Assembly (NCBI RefSeq): GCF_000425745.1
Contig: NZ_AUEA01000015.1
Location: forward strand, 45,099-109,098
Origin: Pseudomonas cremoricolorata DSM 17059 = NBRC 16634
GTDB taxonomy: Bacteria > Pseudomonadota > Gammaproteobacteria > Pseudomonadales > Pseudomonadaceae
Direction: 5' to 3'
Length of the DNA stretch: 64,000 nucleotides
Shown: piece after piece, positions 60,243-64,000 of the stretch
Numbering within the stretch: the stretch's first letter is position 1
Layout: the number at the start of each line of letters is the position of its first letter
Made by a program: the position numbers and the translations under genes
Notes under the pieces: generated by a model
The model's database searches: none
Seen by the model: only the letters and a program-made list of their open reading frames with translations
Told to the model about the DNA's origin: nothing

Positions 60243-60992
60243 ATGGCCATCGCGCCTTTTTCCAATCCCTCGCGGCCATTCGATTTTCGTCTGGCGCTGG
60301 GCGTGCCTTTGTTATTGATGGGCCTGATGCTGCTGTTCGACATGAGCTCCATCGATTTCCAGTTGGCGCATCTGTTCTACCAGCCCGGCGAGGGCTTCAT
60401 CGGCCGTAACAGCTACTGGCTGGAAAACATCCTGCATGACCGCGTCAAACAGGCGGTCATCGTGCTGGCGGTGCTGCTGTTCGTAGCCTTCGTGGTCAGT
60501 TGCGTGTATGCACCGCTACGGCATTTGCGCAGGCCGTTGGGTTACGTGGTGCTGGCCTTGAGCCTGACCACCTCGGTGGTGACCCCGCTGAAGATCGCCA
60601 CTGGCGTACATTGCCCCTGGAGCCTCAGCGAGTTCGGTGGCGTCGAGACCTACACGCCGTTGCTGGCCCATCGTGCAGAGGCCATCAAGCCCGGCCTGTG
60701 CTGGCCAGGTGGCCACGCGTCTACCGGGTTCTCCCTGCTGGCGCTGTTCTTCGCCCTGCGTGACCGCCGCCCAAAAACCGCCCGCGTCGCGCTGGCGCTG
60801 GCGCTCATCCTGGGCTCGGTGCTGTCCTTGGGGCGCATGGCCCAGGGCGCGCATTTCCTCTCGCACAACCTGTGGACACTGCTGATCGACTGGATGATTT
60901 GCGCGCTGTGCTACCGATGGCTGGTGTATCGACCGGGTAATCACGTGCCGATCCCTCAAGGGCCGCGCGGGGCCGTGCGTATTGCCGGCTGA
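60243..60992 (+). CDS. PAP2-family membrane phosphatase
   Basis: This 249-residue protein has about six transmembrane helices and the PAP2 catalytic motifs: KIATGVHCPW (motif 1, K...RP replaced by ...CPW), PGGHASTGFSLLALF (motif 2) and GRMAQGAHFLSHNLWTLLIDW (motif 3, with the nucleophile His). It could dephosphorylate lipid A or undecaprenyl-/phosphatidyl phosphates. Next to eptA it is likely part of lipid A remodelling; a role in removing or adding phosphates cannot be settled. GGAG lies 8 nt before the ATG. Confidence 0.9.
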   Translation: MAIAPFSNPSRPFDFRLALGVPLLLMGLMLLFDMSSIDFQLAHLFYQPGEGFIGRNSYWLENILHDRVKQAVIVLAVLLFVAFVVSCVYAPLRHLRRPLGYVVLALSLTTSVVTPLKIATGVHCPWSLSEFGGVETYTPLLAHRAEAIKPGLCWPGGHASTGFSLLALFFALRDRRPKTARVALALALILGSVLSLGRMAQGAHFLSHNLWTLLIDWMICALCYRWLVYRPGNHVPIPQGPRGAVRIAG

Positions 60993-61031
60993 ATGCGAAG
61001 GTGCCGGGGGTTACGGCGGGCGGGGGTATGC

Positions 61032-61979
61032 TTATGAGTCGATACGCTTCCCGTTCACCCGTATTACCGGTTTGCGTTTTTCATGGAAGCCGCACAACGT
61101 GTCGATTTCTTTCGGAAACTTCGAATAGGGTACGTTGTACTGGATGAAGTTTTCGAAGCTGTCAGGGTAGGCGTTGATCAGCAGCCAACCGAGCCAGAGC
61201 GGAATCGTTATCGGCGCTTTGAGCAGGCCGTAGGGTTTTGCCAAAGTGCGACGCAGGCCGGTGTACCAGTCACGGTAGGGTTGCAGGGCTTCCGCTCGAC
61301 GGCTTAGTCGAGGGGCAATGGGCGGGGGCTTGGGGAGTCTTTCGGGGCCGTGCTCCATGAAGGTTTGGAGATAGGAGAATAAGGACTTGGCTGAACGGTC
61401 GCCGTCGAATACACCAAGGTTTCCGCATGCGGCACAGATTTCGGTGGGCGGGTGCATGCTGTAATCCACGCCGATCAGGTACAGCGGATGCCGGGTGATC
61501 AAACCTGTTTGCGTGACGATGGGAATGTAGCCTGCCAGGACTTCGAGGTGATCCCAGTCGAGGGTGTGAAGGCGCGTTTGGCCGGGAAAAACGATGTAGA
61601 CCTTGCGCGTTAACCGGTGGATGCGTATGTAGGCACCGCGAGTGCGGTGGGTGCCGCCGGCGAAGTAGAAGATGGCGGCCATCATAGGGAGCGTGGCCGC
61701 TGATAGGATGATCTTGATGGTTGTTTCTAATGTTAGTCGCTCTATGCCGTATATGTAAAATATGACTGGCAATAGAGCAATCGTAACTATTATAGAGATG
61801 GCAAGCGCCCCTGACGCACCGCGCTGATGCCAATTAGCATACGTTTCAAGTTCGACGGCTCTGCTGTTTATCCTTCGCACCCCATCCGGTTGCGCAGTTT
61901 CGCCAGTAGGCCAGTTCTTATATAGCCTGGTTCCGCCAAGGCGAAGACTCTTCGGCAGGCGTTTGATTTCTGGCTTCAT
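61032..61979 (-). CDS. DUF6708-type membrane protein, T6SS partner
   Basis: The 315-residue protein has two adjacent transmembrane helices (about 60-85 and 90-110) in the N-terminal part, then a large soluble region with RGAYIRIHRLTRKVYIVFPGQT, LDWDHLEVLAGYIPI and a CAAC pair. It resembles DUF6708 proteins encoded beside T6SS effectors, where they are thought to be immunity or accessory factors. Its ATG overlaps the effector stop codon (ATGA), so the two are translated together. The base composition is lower in GC than the core genes. I regard immunity as the leading guess. Confidence 0.7.
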   Translation of the reverse strand: MKPEIKRLPKSLRLGGTRLYKNWPTGETAQPDGVRRINSRAVELETYANWHQRGASGALAISIIVTIALLPVIFYIYGIERLTLETTIKIILSAATLPMMAAIFYFAGGTHRTRGAYIRIHRLTRKVYIVFPGQTRLHTLDWDHLEVLAGYIPIVTQTGLITRHPLYLIGVDYSMHPPTEICAACGNLGVFDGDRSAKSLFSYLQTFMEHGPERLPKPPPIAPRLSRRAEALQPYRDWYTGLRRTLAKPYGLLKAPITIPLWLGWLLINAYPDSFENFIQYNVPYSKFPKEIDTLCGFHEKRKPVIRVNGKRIDS

Positions 61980-64000
61980 AGAGGACCCACCAGGGGTTGC
62001 AGCATACCTGATTCGATTGGATCGACTAACCAGGTGCCCGCTTTGAAAATCAGGGGGTCAGGCGCGCAAAGTGGGGTCAACATCAGATGAGGCTGGTGTT
62101 GAGGATCAGGCAAATATACATATTCGAGTGTGACGTGGGCAAACTCGTGCATTTGGATCGACCAGCCACATTCCTCGGCAGTGAAGCCTAAAGGCGTAAC
62201 CAAGCACTCCTGTTGGTAGTCGAGCGGGTTGGAACCGGCATATACGATCGGTCCATCGATACGCTCGAGTGTTCTGTTACCTCTATGGAAAGACAGTCGA
62301 GTTTGGAACCGATCCCCTGGAGCACCTTCTATTCCAGGGAGCCAGCAATGAATATACAAGGTGCCTGTTGGGTAATCGGATCGCTGTTCCCATTTCGCAA
62401 TAATTCGAGGTCGGTAGTACAGCCCATATACGGCTTCCAGTTCCTTTGCATTACTATAGCGGCTGTAATCGATACCCCAGGCGCTGTGTTTAAGCCATAT
62501 CTCGGCAGGGCCGTGCTTAGTGATGTCGACACCCATCGCGAATGCAATAGTCGCTGCAGTCGCTACGAATGCCACAACGGCCCATCCGGCTATGCCCAGT
62601 CCTAGGACGAGGACCATACCTGCGCCACCTAGCGCTTTGGCCGCAGCCACGCCGCCTCCCCAAGTTGCAATGGTCAGGACGCCTGCAGAAATTGCTGAGC
62701 CGAGAAACATGAGTCCCTGCGCGCGGTTGCTGTTGTCGAATGCTTGTATTGATTTCACTAGGTCTGCAACAGCCAGCAGGCCCGCTCCGAGAGCACCGAA
62801 AGTCGCAACACCGCGTTTAGCCGAGATGATTTTTGCGGTTTTAGCCAGCGTTTCATTTCCGCGCATGCCTGCGCTCACTGCAACCGCCCTTGCGCTGATC
62901 TCTACAGCGGTTCCTGTCAATGCAATTACAGCGCCCACAAAATGAATAACAGCAGAGACTGGTTCGTTATTAGAACTCAGCTCTCTAGAGGCATTCCCCA
63001 TCCCCACAACCGCCAAATACCCCCCCAACCCCGTAAACAAATGCCCCGCCGGCTCCCGCATCCGTTTCACCGCATTCATGAACGGATTCCCCTCCAACTC
63101 CATCGCCCGTGGTGGTGGCAGCGCTGGTCGATTCTTGGGCGGACTGTCGATTTCGTGGTAGCTGGTCTCGCCAATCTTGACCCATTCATAGACGGGGATT
63201 CGGATGGTCAAGTCGAACTGGGTGACCTTCGGCGTCGGCACTTTCCAGCCTTGCGCTTTGGCGGACTCCAGGCTTTGGTGGCCCTGGAACTCATAGGCTG
63301 CGCGTTGCAGGTCTGCCAGGCTCATTTCGTACTGGACGAGGGTGACGTTGGCCCTGATCTCCATCACATGCCGCAAGCGTGGTATCAGCACGTCCGCGCG
63401 TTTGGCTGCGGGTATCGCTTGCAGCAGACCGATCAGGGCATTGGTGGCCGGGGTGATGGCATGTTCTTCCATGAAGGCGTCCAATACTTGGAAGGTGCTC
63501 TTGGCCAGCACCCCGGCGCTGTCGCGCAAGCGATCGAGGAGCAGGTCACTGCCATTGGCCAGCGCCAGCCAATAGGGGCTGCTGTCCACGGGCATATCGA
63601 TCAGTTGGGCCAGCACGTGCGTGCCGCGCTGGGTGTGCACCAGGGCGCCGATACACTGGAAAACCGCCTGCTCATAGGCACGGGCCGTGGGGATGACGCG
63701 GGTATCGAAGCAGGACAGCGCCTTGCCCAGCAGCTTGACCGGATTCATCAGCACTACCCAGGCGATGACGTCGTTCACCGCCAGGGCGATGGTTTCGTCG
63801 AAGGCGTTGATGCGCTCGGCGTACTCGGCGGGAAATGCCATGGCGTCAGTGTATTTGACGAGCTTTTTCTGCCGGATCAGCGCATCGGCCCCCTCTTCGG
63901 AATACGCAGCCTGCTTGTGCATGGCCTCGAAGTAGTTGCTGATGAGCGTCGCGCTCTGCAATGCGTGGGCATTCTGGCCGGCATACTTCGTCTTGCGCTC
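61976..64000 (-). CDS. T6SS effector, BTH_I2691-like (5' part outside window)
   Basis: The frame is open to the window end at 64000 (675 residues, N-terminus missing), so it is a fragment of a longer protein. Upstream of the first in-window start-like codon it continues ERKTKYAGQNAH, so the true start lies beyond the edge. It has the BTH_I2691-family helical body (about 1-300), a region with several hydrophobic helices (about 320-500: AVIHFVGAVIALTGTAVEIS, ATFGALGAGLLAVADLV, GMVLVLGLGIAGWAVVAFVA) and a C-terminal beta-rich domain. Hydrophobic helices suggest membrane attack. The 3' part has lower GC than the 5' part. It is probably delivered by type VI secretion; no vgrG is in the window. Confidence 0.72.
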   Translation of the reverse strand, partial: ERKTKYAGQNAHALQSATLISNYFEAMHKQAAYSEEGADALIRQKKLVKYTDAMAFPAEYAERINAFDETIALAVNDVIAWVVLMNPVKLLGKALSCFDTRVIPTARAYEQAVFQCIGALVHTQRGTHVLAQLIDMPVDSSPYWLALANGSDLLLDRLRDSAGVLAKSTFQVLDAFMEEHAITPATNALIGLLQAIPAAKRADVLIPRLRHVMEIRANVTLVQYEMSLADLQRAAYEFQGHQSLESAKAQGWKVPTPKVTQFDLTIRIPVYEWVKIGETSYHEIDSPPKNRPALPPPRAMELEGNPFMNAVKRMREPAGHLFTGLGGYLAVVGMGNASRELSSNNEPVSAVIHFVGAVIALTGTAVEISARAVAVSAGMRGNETLAKTAKIISAKRGVATFGALGAGLLAVADLVKSIQAFDNSNRAQGLMFLGSAISAGVLTIATWGGGVAAAKALGGAGMVLVLGLGIAGWAVVAFVATAATIAFAMGVDITKHGPAEIWLKHSAWGIDYSRYSNAKELEAVYGLYYRPRIIAKWEQRSDYPTGTLYIHCWLPGIEGAPGDRFQTRLSFHRGNRTLERIDGPIVYAGSNPLDYQQECLVTPLGFTAEECGWSIQMHEFAHVTLEYVYLPDPQHQPHLMLTPLCAPDPLIFKAGTWLVDPIESGMLQPLVGPL

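Overview
The window reads as a chromosomal segment of a high-GC Pseudomonas, most likely of the P. putida group. The basis is the gene order glyA - GGDEF/EAL protein - ettA - gdhA - GreA-like - Lon-like protease - fklB - ispB - rplU-rpmA-obgE-proB-creA - mksBEF - rimI. I recall this order from P. putida KT2440 (about PP_0671 to PP_0704), but I could not check it by search.

Layout. 1-3.6 kb: the 3' part of an alpha-oxoamine-synthase-like PLP enzyme, then an HNH-DNase S-type pyocin with its Im2/Im9-like immunity protein. 4-20 kb: core genes glyA, a large PAS-GGDEF-EAL protein, ettA, gdhA, a GreA/GreB-like factor, several small envelope proteins and an AsrA-type Lon-like protease. 20-27.5 kb: UPF0114 protein, fklB, a small gene behind a strong Fur box, yjdM, ispB, rplU-rpmA, obgE, proB and creA. 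27.6-34.6 kb: the condensin operon mksF-mksE-mksB, divergent from a HolD-like gene plus rimI, then a DUF3053 lipoprotein. 34.7-47 kb: two complete iron cell-surface-signalling systems (FecI sigma, FecR anti-sigma, STN-type TonB receptor), a tRNA-Met, an orphan FecR and two MFS carriers. 47-54.8 kb: a flavoprotein, an HDAC-family deacetylase, a GNAT, tesB, a HAD phosphatase and a FecBCD-type iron/cobalamin ABC importer. 54.8-61 kb: a membrane protein coupled to an M48 peptidase, an AraC regulator, eptA, and a PAP2 phosphatase with tandem ColR-box-like sites upstream. 61-64 kb: the C-terminal part of a T6SS effector (BTH_I2691-like) translationally coupled to a DUF6708 membrane protein, with lower GC.

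How the genes fit together. The housekeeping backbone covers one-carbon metabolism, translation, quinone side-chain synthesis and chromosome condensation. It carries accessory blocks for competition (pyocin at the left end, T6SS effector at the right end), iron scavenging (Fur boxes, two FecIRA systems, orphan FecR, ABC importer) and outer-membrane remodelling (EptA/PAP2). No insertion sequence, integrase, CRISPR array or rRNA gene was seen. I see no system that is clearly new to science. The best candidates for follow-up are the effector/DUF6708 pair, the orphan FecR, the oxoamine-synthase-like enzyme beside the bacteriocin, and the ColR-like control of the PAP2 gene.
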